From positions 7,262,061 to 7,326,060 of the forward strand of contig NC_050474.1 in the NCBI RefSeq assembly GCF_013373865.1: a DNA stretch of 64,000 nt, given 5' to 3'. Below the pieces are notes generated by a model. That model searched no databases and had not been told where the DNA came from. It saw only the letters and a program-made list of their open reading frames with translations. A program made the translations under genes and the position numbers. The DNA is from Monomorium pharaonis. Lineage: Eukaryota > Arthropoda > Insecta > Hymenoptera > Formicidae. Below, one piece after another: positions 11,823-25,102 of the stretch. Numbering within the stretch: the first letter of the stretch is position 1; each line of letters opens with the position of its first letter.

Positions 11823-14100
11823 AGCAATAAATATACATTGTAAGTTTAATTCTGCAATAGCAGGTAAATGTTATTGAAATTTAAAAACCACAGGCTCTTT
11901 CATTCTTTTTTAATAGACGACAAAGAATTGATCTTAAATCTTTAAATTAATTGCAAAGAAAAAAAAACGATGAAGCACATGGCTGTAACAATTTATGCAA
12001 CCAATGCTGCGAAAATGACCCTAATTTTCTGCAGTTTTAGGTAAATAATTTTAATTAAATAAGTTTTAAATAAGTAAATTTAAATAATCTCTGGCACAAA
12101 TATTTATTATAGCTTTATTAGTATATGTAAAAAAATTGATGTAATCTATAATCTATTTTCTCATCAGATTTCTAAATAAATGCAACAAAATGCAATTTTG
12201 CACCAGAATTAAAAGCAAACAAAGGTTAAATAACTTCCAAGCCAATAAAACAAAATTGTGCTCAAATACACAGATATTCAAACATAATAAAAAAATCTAT
12301 AAAATTTTTAAACTTTGGTAGTGCTTTACATGTAACATCCTTAGAAAAATAACGGTAACTGAAAAACTAACTAAAAATAAAAATACTTATCGATTATATA
12401 AAATTGAGCGCGTGAAGCGTTTGATTTTTACTCACTGACCTATTTTCTTATAACACGTCGCTCTTGTATACGAGAGCTTTATGGAATGCACTAGAACAAA
12501 AGATCCTTGGCACGCACACGTGCACATTGAATCAACAGATTTTTAATAAAAGCACCAGTTTATAAGGACGCAGCGAGGAATGTACAAACACGGCGCTTCC
12601 ATTGTTTTCCTGATGCATACAAAAATTTGCCAATAAAATCGAAAGCCAATCTGGCATCCAATTCCGCTGCGAAGCAATAACTGGCAGACAAACTTAATTT
12701 TCCGTATCTGTAGTATTGAAAATTCAACTTATATCAATATTAATCTTTTCTGCTTTAATATTTGAAGAGAGAAAGACTTTCAAAAGAAATTTCTATAAAT
12801 TCACTAGATCTGTCAGAAATGTAACAAAAAAGATAAAATAAGCTAACTTTGACTCTCCAAATGTCCAAATAAAAATGATTTTTGAAATAGTTTTTGAAAT
12901 GCTGAATTTAATTTTAACCTTCAAAAATTGTTAATGTATTAAAAAAATATTAAAATCAACATATAAGCTTTAATAAAGCTTTTTATTATGTTTATAAAAT
13001 GATGTTTTGAGAATATGTTAATAAAAATATAAAACTATAACAAAATAAATAATATTAATTAAAAAGCAACCGATATAAACAACACAACTTAATAAATAAA
13101 AAAGAAAGAATATTGTACTGTAAAATTATTGTAAATATAAATTTACTGTAGTAAAACATTTACAACTATAGTATAGTATATTATAATATTAATAAACGGA
13201 AATCTATTATACGGAAAATATAATATGTAAAAAAGAAAAAAAGCAAGTCTTTGAAAGGCATAATAAACAATGCTCTCAGGTACTATAGTCAAGATTTAAA
13301 ATAATTTCCATCTATAATGCCTTTATTTTCAGATATTAATAATTTTTTACCTTTTTATAAAGCAAAAAAATATTAATTGTTAGAGAACTGTTAGGGATAA
13401 AAAATTGTCATGTTTTACTAATAAGAAAATTATTCTTACGAATTAATTTGTACACAAAGGTCAACAATAATAATTTACGGTATTAAATATTTAACAGCTG
13501 CAAATGCTGATTTAATACTTTCTCGGCAAATAAAAAATTTGTAAAGATCAAAGTCAGCATTTCTAAAGCTAGAAAAGAAAAATACATCGATTTTACTTGC
13601 TGCTCCGGGAGAGACAAAAACGACCTGGTTCACCCATTCTTCTTACAGTTTTAAGATTATAATATTATACCAAATCATAATCGCGAAATAACAGATGTAA
13701 CAATATGATTTTGCGTAGACATCTTTGAAACACGACACGGCGACGGAATGCGATGAACAAAAGTTGATATATCGACGCGTGCGCGGCCGCATTCATCGGC
13801 ATAGAGTGCATAGACGAACAAATCTAATTTAACCAAATAGAATTTCATACGGGGGATGATCTCTCGAAGCCCCGACTAACCTGTGGCGCATCGTTATACG
13901 TGGTACGCGCAGAGTGATCGTCTCCCCACGGGCACAGAGAAACGCCGGTTCCTGTCGCCGCGCGAGAGATTAATTTCGCACGCCGGTGCAGCCTGACACC
14001 GTGCTAATATCACGTAAATGGGATCACAATGGCGGACCACAGTTTCCAATCATGTCGCTCGCGCCAGCCGCGTGTATATCCGAGTAATCGTTACCTCGCT
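11823..14100. other. No gene seen; AT-rich to 13.7 kb
   Basis: About 1.9 kb of AT-rich DNA with many stops in all frames. Probably intergenic or intronic. No clear repeat boundaries were found. Confidence 0.6.
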
Positions 14101-14104
14101 ACGT

Positions 14105-14128
14105 ATACATACATACACACACACACAC

Positions 14129-14187
<59 letters not shown>
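14105..14187. repeat. (CA)n/(TA)n compound microsatellite
   Basis: ATAC units pass into CA and then a long TA run ending in GTAT units, about 80 bp. Confidence 0.95.
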
Positions 14188-14188
<1 letters not shown>

Positions 14189-14189
14189 A

Positions 14190-15430
14190 TTTCGCCAGAC
14201 CGCGTCGATATAATTAAGACGCGACTGGCACTGCGCGCGAAATTAGTCTTCCGGAATCGGCCATGACTCCGCAGTTCGGCGTGTTTAGCGAGGAAATAAT
14301 ACCACTCAAACCAGATGTTACGTTATTATTAATAATTATTAAGTTGAGCGTAATAACATATCGTAATAACATAACTATAAAATATCGTAACTCAATAAAG
14401 ATAATTGTAACGTTTATTAATACTTTGTACATATATGTTCCTTTTTGGCACTTTCGAATTAATTTTTATTACTTTTACAAGTATAAAAAATTCATTATTG
14501 ACTTACATGTACTTCAATATCTCCATTTCCATTAATTGTTAATTAAAAAAAAAATTATATAAATGTTATAAAATTAATTGCAGCTTTTAGTTTTTCAAAG
14601 GGAAAAAATTCGCAAAACGAAATCGTCGAATCGTGTGTACAAAGTGTTAATTGATAATAACTAATGCCTCTCTTTGATCGTAAAATTTATTATTAAAAGA
14701 TACTCGAAATATTCGAGATATTTGTGTTTCCTCCTCGGTGTAGCAATCGCTTAGTTCATTATGGGAACTCGATTCGTCAGTGTTTCTGAGCAAGCGAAAA
14801 GCATCTTGGTAATGTGCGCGCTTATCCCGCGGAGAAAAACGATCGCGAGGATCCCTCGGGAGATGCATTGCTGCGGCAGCCGTCGAATGATAATGCCTAA
14901 GTGGCAAATTGCACGGCGGCAAAAGGGCCAATTTCATTTCTCCGCGGGAATCTTGAAAGTACGAGAAGCAGGTTAATTGCGAGGTCGTCGAAGAAGGAGG
15001 AGAAGGTGAAGGAGAAAGAAGGGAAGAAGAGAACGGGGCTCCCTTTGTATCATCCGCATATCTACCAACCGCTAACACTTCGTTTCCACTTGCACCGCTG
15101 CCAAACTACGCGAATATAATTCTCCGCCTGTATACCCGCGAGTCTCGATTATTGCCGATCGTGCAAATTGCTACGGTAACCGCCTTTCTGCCACATCTCC
15201 GATATCCTCGTATGTTTCTTCGCGTGCAGCGAAACTTGAGAATTTTGGGCGATGGATCTAGATATATTTTCATTCACCGAACGAAATTGTAAAATCTCCT
15301 GCACGCAGTACTTAACGATTTGGAAAACGTTAAAGACACTTACACTGCATCTTGTATAAAATTCGTGATAAAATTATTAAGCAAGAAGCAATGATGCACC
15401 AATAATGTACATATTAAAAAATATCATTTT
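14190..15430. other. No gene seen
   Basis: AT-rich at 14290-14640, then mixed. Frames at 14647-15078 (minus) and 14761-15119 (plus) overlap each other and show no motif. Confidence 0.55.
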
Positions 15431-15435
15431 TATCG

Positions 15436-15813
15436 CTAAGAAAAGCGATTACTTAATTTATCTTTTTTTAAACAACGCTTATCTTCAATAAGAAATATTT
15501 TCCTTATAACTGTCCAAGATGTATTCATCACAAGTTTTAGAAAAACTCATCATATATTTAAAAGAAGAATAAACAAATCAAGTTTTTGTTTTAACTTTAA
15601 TATTCTTCATTGAAATATTAAATTACTACGATTCAAAATATATTTTAAATAAATTTGTCGCTCTCATAATAAACTTACAATAGAGTTGCAGAAATACATA
15701 TATTTTTCAACGTGCATCAACGATGAATGCATTTCAAGACCATTATAAAATTATACATATATTATTTGCAGAAATAACTGTTGCTTAAAAGAAAAAAAAA
15801 TCGCTTTTCTTAG
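15436..15813. mobile_element. MITE with CTAAGAAAAGCGATT termini, copy 1
   Basis: The left end reads CTAAGAAAAGCGATTACTTA. The right end, reverse-complemented, reads CTAAGAAAAGCGATTTTTTT. The terminal inverted repeats are therefore at least 15 bp perfect, with a pyrimidine-rich extension. The interior is AT-rich and non-coding. A second copy lies at 19833-20353 in the opposite orientation, since the internal segment resembling CAAATCAAGTTTTTGTTTTA near 15577 appears there reverse-complemented near 20146. No clear target duplication is seen. Confidence 0.8.
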
Positions 15814-15819
15814 CACGCG

Positions 15820-18800
15820 CGGGAATCATGTTTTTCCGCGTGCACAATATTCCAAGACACTTTTCCTTTGGGCTTGTTCTTTTTAAATGACGCGGATGAA
15901 ATTCGGTGGCAAACGAAATCGATTGGATAACGAGTGATTTCGCGGGAGAATAATAAGAGCAATGCCGAGGTTGCTGATCCGAGATTATGTAGATTCAATC
16001 AGGTCGCCGCGTCGATACGCGGGCGAGATGAGGCCGCGCGCAAAGTGCGGAGCGGAGTGCTTTTATTATTCATCGCTCTCTCTCTCTCTCGGAGTAGTCG
16101 AGTAAAGCCCGAGGCGATTCGAGGACAAAGCGAATATCCGTGGCATTTTTCTACGCTTCGGCTGTCAGGCTGTAAAATGGAGAAGGAGATTCGTTTGGTA
16201 CGAAACACGCTCTTATTGAACTCCGGATTTCTCCTCGGGGGAGGGCGAGCGGGTCGCGGGGAAGGAAGAGTGAGACGTCGCGCGAACGTTAAACAGGCTC
16301 TTATTGCAGTCTAGTTCTGACCGAGAGAGAGATAAATAGCGTTTTATTCTTATTGGATCTTGCGTTGGCTCAGAATATCCGAAGAAGGTTTACCCGTGAG
16401 AAAAATATTGGACTTCAATCGTAATCTAAATGACGCCGCGAGCTTCACTTCTTAATACGATAATCGAGATATTTTTTCTGCGCCGCCGCCCCAACCCCCC
16501 TAAAAAAAAAAAAAAAAAAATCGTGCCTCTTGTGGCGTGTTTTGCAGCGTGTTAGACAACAAATATTTTCATAAGAGGAGCGGAGATGTGATTATTGTGA
16601 TTCGATCTATATCCGTGCTCATATGAAAGTCAAGCGGACGTCCCTTACAACTCTCTCTTTCTCTTTTGTAAGCGTGTTTTTCTTCCTCCTCTTCTCTCTC
16701 CCTGTCAAGATGGAGAGATACGATGACGTCAACGACGTGGTGGCGGCATAACTGAAGCGACTGACAAGCAAGGGCAAGGCGAGTCAAGTAATAGATGCTC
16801 ATGTAAGAAATAAGAAAGCATCGGTTTCCTTTTCATCGACGCGAGAATCGGCTTGACGTCAAAAACTCCGAGAGCGACAGGGGAAGAGAGGTTGCGTGAC
16901 ATACGCAACAAAAAATACGAGTGACATGGCATTTACTCAATTCTCGAGCGTGGCATAATTTCTTATCAGTTCGCAATCTAGGTTACGCAAAAGGTCAAAT
17001 GTTCATCGGAAATGTCCAACTCACACATAACAGATACACCCACGCGCGCGCACACACACACACACACACATGATACACGTGAAATATTTACTCTGCGGCC
17101 CGAAGTGTACTTTATTACGAGTATTTTCACAACGAAAAATTCACGCTGAAAGAGAAATAATAAAAGGGAATATTAATTAAACGGGAATGTTCGCAACAGG
17201 AGAGAGATACGGCAGAAAAATACATTGATAAACAAAACGAAATGATTAATTAAAACTGAAGCGATGGTAAATTTATGTCTCATAGAAACGCTCACGCGAT
17301 TAAAGAATGATCAAAAGTATTACGACACTTTAATCTATTAAATGTTCATCGCTGGAACGACGATCGGCATTCCGCGGATTCAACGTGGATCATAATTAAT
17401 ATTCAGGTACGGAATACGATCGCGCGGATTGACTCGAGGTTCTTTTTTTTTTTTAATATAGAAAAAAAGGGAACGCAACGGGAAGTGCGGTAGGAAATTA
17501 CGGAGCAGCGTGCGATTGACAGAATTGAATTTTGAAACTGGTCCATAGCGGAGGAGTCGGACGAATTCTCATTAGCAAGATGCATCCTACGGTACGGCCG
17601 AGCTGCAATGGGGATCCGGTAAATCAATCGAATAGTAATTAACTGGCGCGGGTAACTCTCTGACTGGCGTGAGTTTGAGTTTCGAAGCGGTGATACGATA
17701 CAAACGAGATCCATACAGCCATGCCGGACGATTTCAGCGAAATATTTGCGTAGCTACATTTCCGGATTACCATCACCCGGCCGGGTATAATTGCCCGCCA
17801 TTAACGAGACATTAATTACATTAGCGGACGCAACGGATCGACGTGTATTGTGTAAAAACACGATTTAACTCTGGGACATATCAAAAGTAAAATATAGACT
17901 CGATGTAGTATCGTTACAAAATGGATTAAATTAGAAAAGCTTTCCTGATTATTATTTATTTGTATTTGACGATTTCCCAACAGTTTTATTATATGTCTTT
18001 ATTTTTTTGGTAGCAAAATTCGACACCATTCAAATTAAATCATTACGAAATAAATATTGGTATAATATATGTACATATTAATATTACCACTAATTTCTTC
18101 ATAATAATAAACATATTCTAATTGATATACATTTATATTTTTTTCGAATAACACATAAAATAAAATTATATAACTTCTTATCTGATGATAATGAAGCTTC
18201 TGATAATAAATAATCTATATTTCTCGCAAAACGCTTTAATTAACAAAAATTTTTTGCACGACAAATAAACTTTTTTGTTATATAATGCGGAAAACGCTTA
18301 TTTGTGAGAAAATATGAGTCGAAAAATATTGTGATTTTTTCCTCCCCGAAAGGTTTGCCTCGGTTGAAAAACGATATTTGCATTAAAATAATATAAAAAA
18401 TAACACGGAAAGTGTATTCGTGCGTGCGTCACGAATGAAAAAGAGACAACAGTCCGGCCTGTCAAAATAAAAGGGCGAGCAAAATATTCACGATTATTAT
18501 TTAGCGTTTTAGAAACGAGTCCGCGTTTAATCTCGCTGAACCCGTATAGCGACGGAGCGTTACTAACGGCCAATAATTGCCCCCATGACGATGTGAATTG
18601 ACGCATATCCGCCTGCGACTCGTGCCCCCGCGATGAAAACACGAGAGGCGAGATTCGGTTCCAGATAATATTACGCGCGTAAGCAAGTAATTTCATTATC
18701 TAAATGCTGATTGCCGGCGAAAGTTTAATGCGGCGTAACCACTAACATTACCGCGTTTGCCAATGGAATTTAATCTTTTCCTCGGCGAGGATGTGTCATT

Positions 18801-19830
18801 ATCCCGTTACACGAGAGCGCGTTTTCCACGACTCCGGGGTTCCTAAGTGCTCGAGTCTCGTTTATCTAATCATCTCACTCGAGTAGCTTTACATACACAT
18901 AGAAGAAGTTCAAATAATAATTTTCCTGGGAGAGAAAGTGACGAAACGTCAATAAACCTATAATTACTTAACAAACACGAATGTGAGGAAAATTTAAACA
19001 TAACAGAAAATAAATTGCCCGATTTATATTAAAAGAGAAAAAAAACTCAATGCAATTATTTACTTACGAAACCATTCAGAAGATTTTCGTAACTAACAAT
19101 AACCTGTAACTAACGTTTCATAATCTGATTAAAATTTTAAGTAATTATTCAAAGTTTTATAGAAATTGATCGAACGTCACTTCGTTACATTTTTCGTCAT
19201 TATGTCGCGGCGCGATGTGTACAAATTGCGTGCAATTATAATTTTACATCGCTATCGGTTGCAGATTACGTTGCGGATCGACAAGGGGGAATGTCAAGTT
19301 CAACATACTGGAATTCGAGACACGTAAGACAGAACACAGATATCGCTTTGTAATGCAACGTCAAGGAGCGTGACCCGAGCTTAAGACGCGGGATCACGAA
19401 TCGGGAGGCAAACCGGCTTCTGTAGTCAACTCCGAAGCGGCTTCACTCTAATACCGCATTCAACCCCGTTCTCTGACGCTCAGTAAATCGTTCTAATATG
19501 TATTCAGAGCGGTTTTGAATAGAGAATCTATTTCAGCGCGATTATAATCAGTTCGTGCTTCCAATATACGTCGTACGGAACTGGCATTAAGGATTTCACC
19601 GCATCCGTGAACTCGGAGAATTTCACCGCACTTAATGATCCTCTGTTAGCGACGAGGAGATATTGGATCAAACGTTCGAATCATCGCTGTATCATAATAA
19701 TTTCGAATATCGTGTCCTTCGTGCATAGTAATTCATAGGACAATATTCGAGTGGAATTAATATACAAGGACACCTTCTATGTGACTCTCTCTAGGTGTAT
19801 GTAATATAATCGTACAGTAAAATCTCTAAG
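15820..19830. other. No gene seen
   Basis: Alternating CpG-rich and AT-rich DNA with an A-run at about 16502-16520 and a CT run near 16076. No splice-supported exon or conserved motif was found. Confidence 0.55.
17042..17071. repeat. (CG)n(CA)n microsatellite
   Basis: CGCGCG followed by ten CA units. Confidence 0.9.
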
Positions 19831-19832
19831 TG

Positions 19833-20353
19833 CTAAGAAAACGGTTTACTTAATTTTATTTTTTTATGTAACGGCATCTTGGAAAGCATATTTTTTCTTG
19901 ATAATATTAAAATACGTTTATCACATTTACTTGAAACGTATTACATAATATTTACGTAAAACTTTTACTGTGTACACACAGAAAAATACATATTGTAAGT
20001 TATTTTATAAGTATATATATCATTTATTTTATAAATATTTTTTATATATCTTTCTTTAAAAAGATTTATCAAGTTCATCATAGACATCAAATTTTAAAAT
20101 ATGTTCTAAATTCTAGTTTAATATTTCAATCATAAATATTAAATTAAAACAAAAATTTGATTTGCTTATTAGTCCGACTTTTCTCCGAAAAAATTTATTA
20201 ATGCTTTTCAAAAAAGTATAAATTCTTTTCTTGAATATATACTAACGGATTTTTCTAAAAGTTGCAATGAGTATATTTTAAGACAATTATTAAAAAATAT
20301 TTTATGTTAATGACGATCCGTTAGTAAAAGAAAAAAAAAATCGCTTTTCTTAG
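19833..20353. mobile_element. MITE with CTAAGAAAAGCGATT termini, copy 2
   Basis: The left end is CTAAGAAAACGGTTTACTTA and the right end, reverse-complemented, is CTAAGAAAAGCGATTTTTTT, so the termini match copy 1 at 15436-15813. It is 521 bp, about 140 bp longer than copy 1. Internal landmarks run in the inverse order, so the two insertions are oppositely oriented. It has no open frame of interest. Confidence 0.78.
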
Positions 20354-20720
20354 TGATAAAACTGAAGCTTTCGGTAAGCATGAAGCTCAAAGTGTAAGCA
20401 GTAATGTAAAGTAAAAGAGAATAACAAACACATAGTTATGAGAATTATGCACATCCCCTTTTCATACAGTAGAATACAGTCGCAAACAAAGGGATAAAAA
20501 TTCCTCCCGAGTAGACTAATCGCGTAATGCATTATAAAAAAAGCGTGAAAATGGAAGGCACGGGAGAAAGTCAGACGGCGGTTCCGGCAATCCTCTGATC
20601 CTACTTGGGATTTTATTGTCTTACCCTACTACATTACCCTTAAAATTTCTTTTATGCATGTATGTGAATTCACGTATCACCACTTTGCGCTCCGTATCTC
20701 CCAACAAAGAGAAAGACTGT

Positions 20721-20750
20721 TCTTACCTGCAACAAAAAGAAAAATTTGTT
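20721..20750 (-). promoter_or_regulatory. Candidate recursive splice site (ratchet point)
   Basis: On the minus strand a pyrimidine tract, tttttctttttgttgcag, is followed at once by gtaagaac. A strong 3' splice site is thus abutted to a strong 5' splice site with a zero-length exon between (AG at 20728-20727, GT at 20726-20725). This arrangement is the known signature of recursive splicing in long insect introns. The strand agrees with the MBD exon at 45.7 kb and with the signal-peptide frame at 33.2 kb. The motif is visible; its use is inference. Confidence 0.55.
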
Positions 20751-20759
20751 TAATTTACC

Positions 20760-22220
20760 ACACATTTGAATTCCGTGGAACGTTCTCAAGATAAATAGTT
20801 TTCTTTGTATTTCTCAGGGGCCGCGTAATGAGGACAGGAAAGTATAATTATCGGAATAGCTGGGCGCTAAATTGACACGCGTTCAAATTATCATCAAACG
20901 AAGGTCGAGGATCCCGCAGAGTGATCTTATTGTTAGTGTACCCTCTTCATTTACAGGCCTCCGCCCACCCGCCTTCCTCTTTCTGACAATTAATCTTCGC
21001 TCAATTGCTACAGTTAATTAATGACGTCGTGCACGAGCGCGAAACCCTCCACCACGCCACTTAGCTTATTGTCTTTCCGGTGAAATTATTCGGCAGCCAT
21101 GAATCACTTCCTCCACACCCGTATTACCCCCACCGCTATTATTAAGGCGGTTTAATGATGGGATGATTAAACTGATTAAGTTGGGTAGTTTATCGGACTT
21201 TGAAGCACGCTTGAACTTGAGGCACGTGGAAAAACATCATTTAATCTATTAAAGTACCTCGACACACACAACGATAATAATACATAAACTAACTAATACT
21301 ATAAAGGCATCAAGAGCGTTAAGATTTCAATCAATAAAGTGAAAAAAATGTTTTTTTTTCGCTGTACGTGAAACTCGGGATCTCCTAATTTTTATCAACT
21401 TTTCCGTAACAATTCGCAGTTGTTAATATGGAATGATTAAAAAACGAGAGAGTTAAAAAAAGAAAGAGAGAGAGAGAGGGGGAGCGGGAGAAAGCTCTAA
21501 GCGCGGTGCAACTCGTTACGCCGTAAATATGTAAATGATTAAGTCGCAAAACTCGCCACGGTTTACCTGGATTTTTTTCTAATTAAGCTCCCCCTTTCAG
21601 CGGCGGCGCATTAAGAGGCGGCCCCCGCTTACATCGCGTCTCACGCGAAATTAACCGCGCTCCAGGGACTAAACTAATTTGTCCATAATCGAATATTCCG
21701 CGGTATATCGTGCAAGTTTAATTAAATGCGGACTGACCGGATGAGCCGGACGCGCACCCCGCCCACCTATTTGCTCTCCCTTCTTGTGTGTGCTCGTATC
21801 AGCGAACGAAATGCAATACGCTCGACGCTCGCAAACGGCGATAATTAATACGGGAAATTTTTACAACGTGCGGCCAATTATGCGCCGTGATAATACGTAA
21901 TAAACGTACGCGTGTTTGGCATCGCATTATTCGTGCGCGCGCGCGCGCGCATGCCGCCGATGGAAATTATGATGAGCGTGAATTGTGTTTCCGATAATAA
22001 TAATCAGAGGAACGCTCTTAAACAATAAGAGAATGCAAATGCGCGGTATACGAGATACCGGAAAGTCGCGGAATGAAATCGCATTTTGCTGAAAAAGGAG
22101 AGAAAAGGAAACGTGACATTATTACTCGAGTCAATTATCCGTAGGTAATTAGCGGACCGTTAATCAGCATTCCAGCGTCTTAACGGTAATTTGCGCGGCG
22201 CGGATGTATAAACGGCAAAG
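20760..22220. other. No gene seen
   Basis: Mixed composition, with GA-rich DNA at about 21462-21490 and a (CG)n run at about 21936-21950. Nothing coding was recognised. Confidence 0.55.
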
Positions 22221-22221
22221 A

Positions 22222-22226
<5 letters not shown>

Positions 22227-22256
<30 letters not shown>
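22227..22256. repeat. (GA)n microsatellite
   Basis: About 30 bp of GA dinucleotides. Confidence 0.95.
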
Positions 22257-22257
<1 letters not shown>

Positions 22258-22384
22258 CAGCTGTTAACGCGTCGACAGAAATTACGGAGACAGGCGCGTA
22301 CACGGCAATGCGCAGATACGTCCCGATAAAGTCAACTGTAGAGTAGTCCAATCGACGATAAGCACACCGACGTGTAAACTGTGG

Positions 22385-22388
<4 letters not shown>

Positions 22389-22420
<32 letters not shown>
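22389..22420. repeat. (GT)n microsatellite
   Basis: About 16 GT units. Confidence 0.95.
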
Positions 22421-22422
<2 letters not shown>

Positions 22423-22482
22423 TTAACTCATACGCGTGATCATCGCCGAGCGAATTGGTCGCCGGAAGAACGTTGGGGTTTC

Positions 22483-22611
22483 TCCTCCGTCCGTCCGTTC
22501 ATTCGTCCGTCCGTCCGTCCGTCCGTCGATCCATCCATCTATCCATCCATCCCGTACATACGTACGTCCATCCATCTATCCATCCATCCATCCGTTCGGC
22601 CGTCTATCAGT
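22483..22611. repeat. (TCCG)n/(TCCA)n tetranucleotide array
   Basis: About 130 bp of CCGT units passing into CCAT and CTAT units, with a central ACATACGTACGT interruption. Because 4-bp units rotate the frame, all three plus frames give Ser/Pro/Ile/His/Arg low-complexity peptides and are not genes. Confidence 0.95.
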
Positions 22612-23099
22612 CTATCCGGCCTTCACTATGGCGATTCTACCTCCATCACCATAGAGGCGCCGCACTCCCAGCACAATTTCCACCGATAATTAGATCACTA
22701 CCATCGTGTTTCGCCGCGATATACGCAGTGAAATTTATCGTTCAAGCGGGTAATGATCGTCGACAAAGCTGGCCGCTTGTCAGGAATTAAATTTACTTGA
22801 AACGGAAACAACACCCGGCGCGTGGCTCCGCCCGATTTAAAGTGACTGAAAATATATCAGCCAAAATCGTGTTTTCATATTCGCGTCCGTGTTAATTAAA
22901 TGCGGCGGTTTCTGGCAAAGTAAAAAAAAAAAGAGTGTGGAAATACATCAGAAATTAATATTTTTGCGAAATTAATTTACGGAAAAAAGCACGAAGCAAA
23001 ATATTAAAAAAATTTTTTCTTCTGCTGCAAAAGCAGGATTAATTAATTTACGCGGAAATTACATTTCCGAAAATACATTATTTTTATGTTATTCGTTTG

Positions 23100-23280
23100 T
23101 ATACCCATAAATTGTGTTATTTTTAATATTAAAAAATGTTGAATATCAGTTTAACATAAAACTGATTCAAATAATATTATCACATTATGTTAATTAACAC
23201 TCGGATGTATAAAAATTTCAACACAAAAAATTTAACGAGGACCAGTTTTAACATAAATACAAAATGTCATTTACCGTGTA
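23100..23280 (-). repeat. Dispersed repeat R2, copy 1 (inverted relative to copy 2)
   Basis: Reverse-complemented, this segment reads GGTAAATGACATTTTG, TTTATGTTAAAACTGGTC, TTTTTTGTGTTGAAATTTTT, AATGTGATAATATTATTTGA and TTTTATGTTAAACTGATATT. It aligns almost end to end with 53321-53470. The segment is AT-rich and non-coding. Confidence 0.65.
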
Positions 23281-24339
23281 CTAATCAAATAATTTTACTT
23301 CTCTACTCTTAATTGATTACATTATTCGGAAAAGTAAACTTTTTTCTATTTGCATTAGTCGAATATTTAATAACTGGCATTACTTCGCTCAACATTTGGT
23401 AGCCATTATTAAACACTCTTTGTCAGTGCAATTACAACAAGTGCTTATAAGGTAAACCAGTACCTCGGCAAGATGCATGTGCCCCGTAAACACGGGATAA
23501 GAGGGGAGGGAGACGGCGAATGTGTACGTTACGGAGTTGTAAAATCGATTTATCGGAAATATCGGCCTCGAACGTGGCAATTTCGTCCGCTTGACCATGA
23601 ACCAGGAAATTAAATGATCGCTCGACAAATTCATTAATCCCCGCCGTGTTTCGCAACCCCCGCGTCGCCGAGGCGCGAGGCGCGTCGTTCGTTTCTTACG
23701 GCTGTTTCGCTCTCGTCATTCCGCGCACAGTTCGCGCCATTCGTCGCGCTCGTTATACTGTCGCATCGGAAACAATCACTCGTGGACCGAGATCACGGCG
23801 CGGGATCACGGTTCTATCCAAGGTCGACGACCCGCTGGTAAGCGCCTTCGGAACGAGGAGCGAAAGCACAAGGTTAATACCTGGCCGTGAAAACCGGCGC
23901 TTGGGCGTTTGAAATGCGAGAGGAAGCTCCGCGGTTGACGACAACACGCGGGGAGAGACATCGGGGGAGGAAATGGGGGACGAAGCGATTCTCTCGACGA
24001 CGGAGCGAGAGTACCGTCGGCGAGATGCGACGCACCTCGTGACGCGTAAGCAACGAGCCGCGGAGTGCATTTTTCTAATGGTTTCCGGTCTCACGATCGC
24101 CGCGAGACGAGTCGCAAGATTTCGTTGGAGAAATAACAGTTTCCATTTCTCCATGGAGCGCCTTCTCCCTCCCTCCCGGGGACTCGTTCCTTCGATTCGC
24201 GACAATATTCCGCGATGTGTATGGAACGCGAAATCAATTTTCCCCGAGTCGACGTCCCGAGGGCGCGATGTATTTGCGCGCTCGCGGATGGAAACCCCCT
24301 CCCCCCCCCGCGCTTCATCCCTCCGGGCTCTCTTCTCAC

Positions 24340-24700
24340 CTGCAGCGGCAAAAAGGCGAGGCCGGCGTTGGATCGTTACATTGGCGCATCGAAAACAATC
24401 GAGCCGTTCCTCGAGCCGAGGAGCGGAGAAGGAGCAAGAGGACGAGAGCGAGAGAGAAAGAGAGGGAGGAGAACAAAAAACAAGAGGAGGAATAGGACGA
24501 GTAGGTGAACAGGCGGTTTGCGCAGCGAGAGCGCAAGACTCACCGAGGCCGTCTCGTTGCGCTTTATAGCCGCGCGCGCGCGCTTGACCACGAGAGGAGA
24601 AAAACGTCTCAGGGCCGACCGGTCCTTCGCCCGTCCCTCGTTCCTCTCCGCTCGTCGGCCCTCCGCTCGAACGGCCGCCTGCCCTCCTCCTTCTCTTCTT
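24340..24700 (-). other. Candidate minus-strand 5' exon in a CpG-rich block
   Basis: On the minus strand ccgctgcag is followed by gtgagaag (donor at 24340/24339). The roughly 360 bp upstream of it are CpG-rich with purine repeats and few stops, as in an untranslated first exon over a promoter. The same motif also carries a pyrimidine tract (cctttttgccgctgcag), so it could act as an acceptor-donor pair. No TATA box or initiator was identified. Confidence 0.22.
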
Positions 24701-25077
24701 GAATGAGCATTTATTATCGGGCAAGACCGTGTGGCAGCTTGCCAGGGCTTGCGCGCACTCGATCTTAACACCGCGCCTTGTAAAACACCACCTCTATACG
24801 ACTGAAAAGCAATTTAATTCCCTCGTTTCCTCTATTCTCGCGATCCCGCGCCACGCTCTCCCCCCCCCCCCCCATCCCCTCGCCCTTCTCCACCTCCTAC
24901 ACTCTCATCGCTCGCTTCCTAATCTCCGCGCCTCGTATCCGAACCCTCGCGCCACCCTCCGTCCTACGGGTATTATTAATCTCGCTCCGTACAATGTAAC
25001 ATTGTGCGCCGGGTATCGTTCAATTAATTCGAAATGTGTGTACGCGAACACACCAGATTGGAAACCGAGAGCCCGGT

Positions 25078-25102
25078 AGAGAGAGAGAGAGAGAGAGAGA
25101 GA
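25078..25102. repeat. (GA)n microsatellite
   Basis: About 25 bp of GA dinucleotides. Confidence 0.95.

Noticed and set aside
22381..22790. Three overlapping plus frames of 72-111 codons
   Set aside because: They are translations of the GT and TCCG/TCCA microsatellites.
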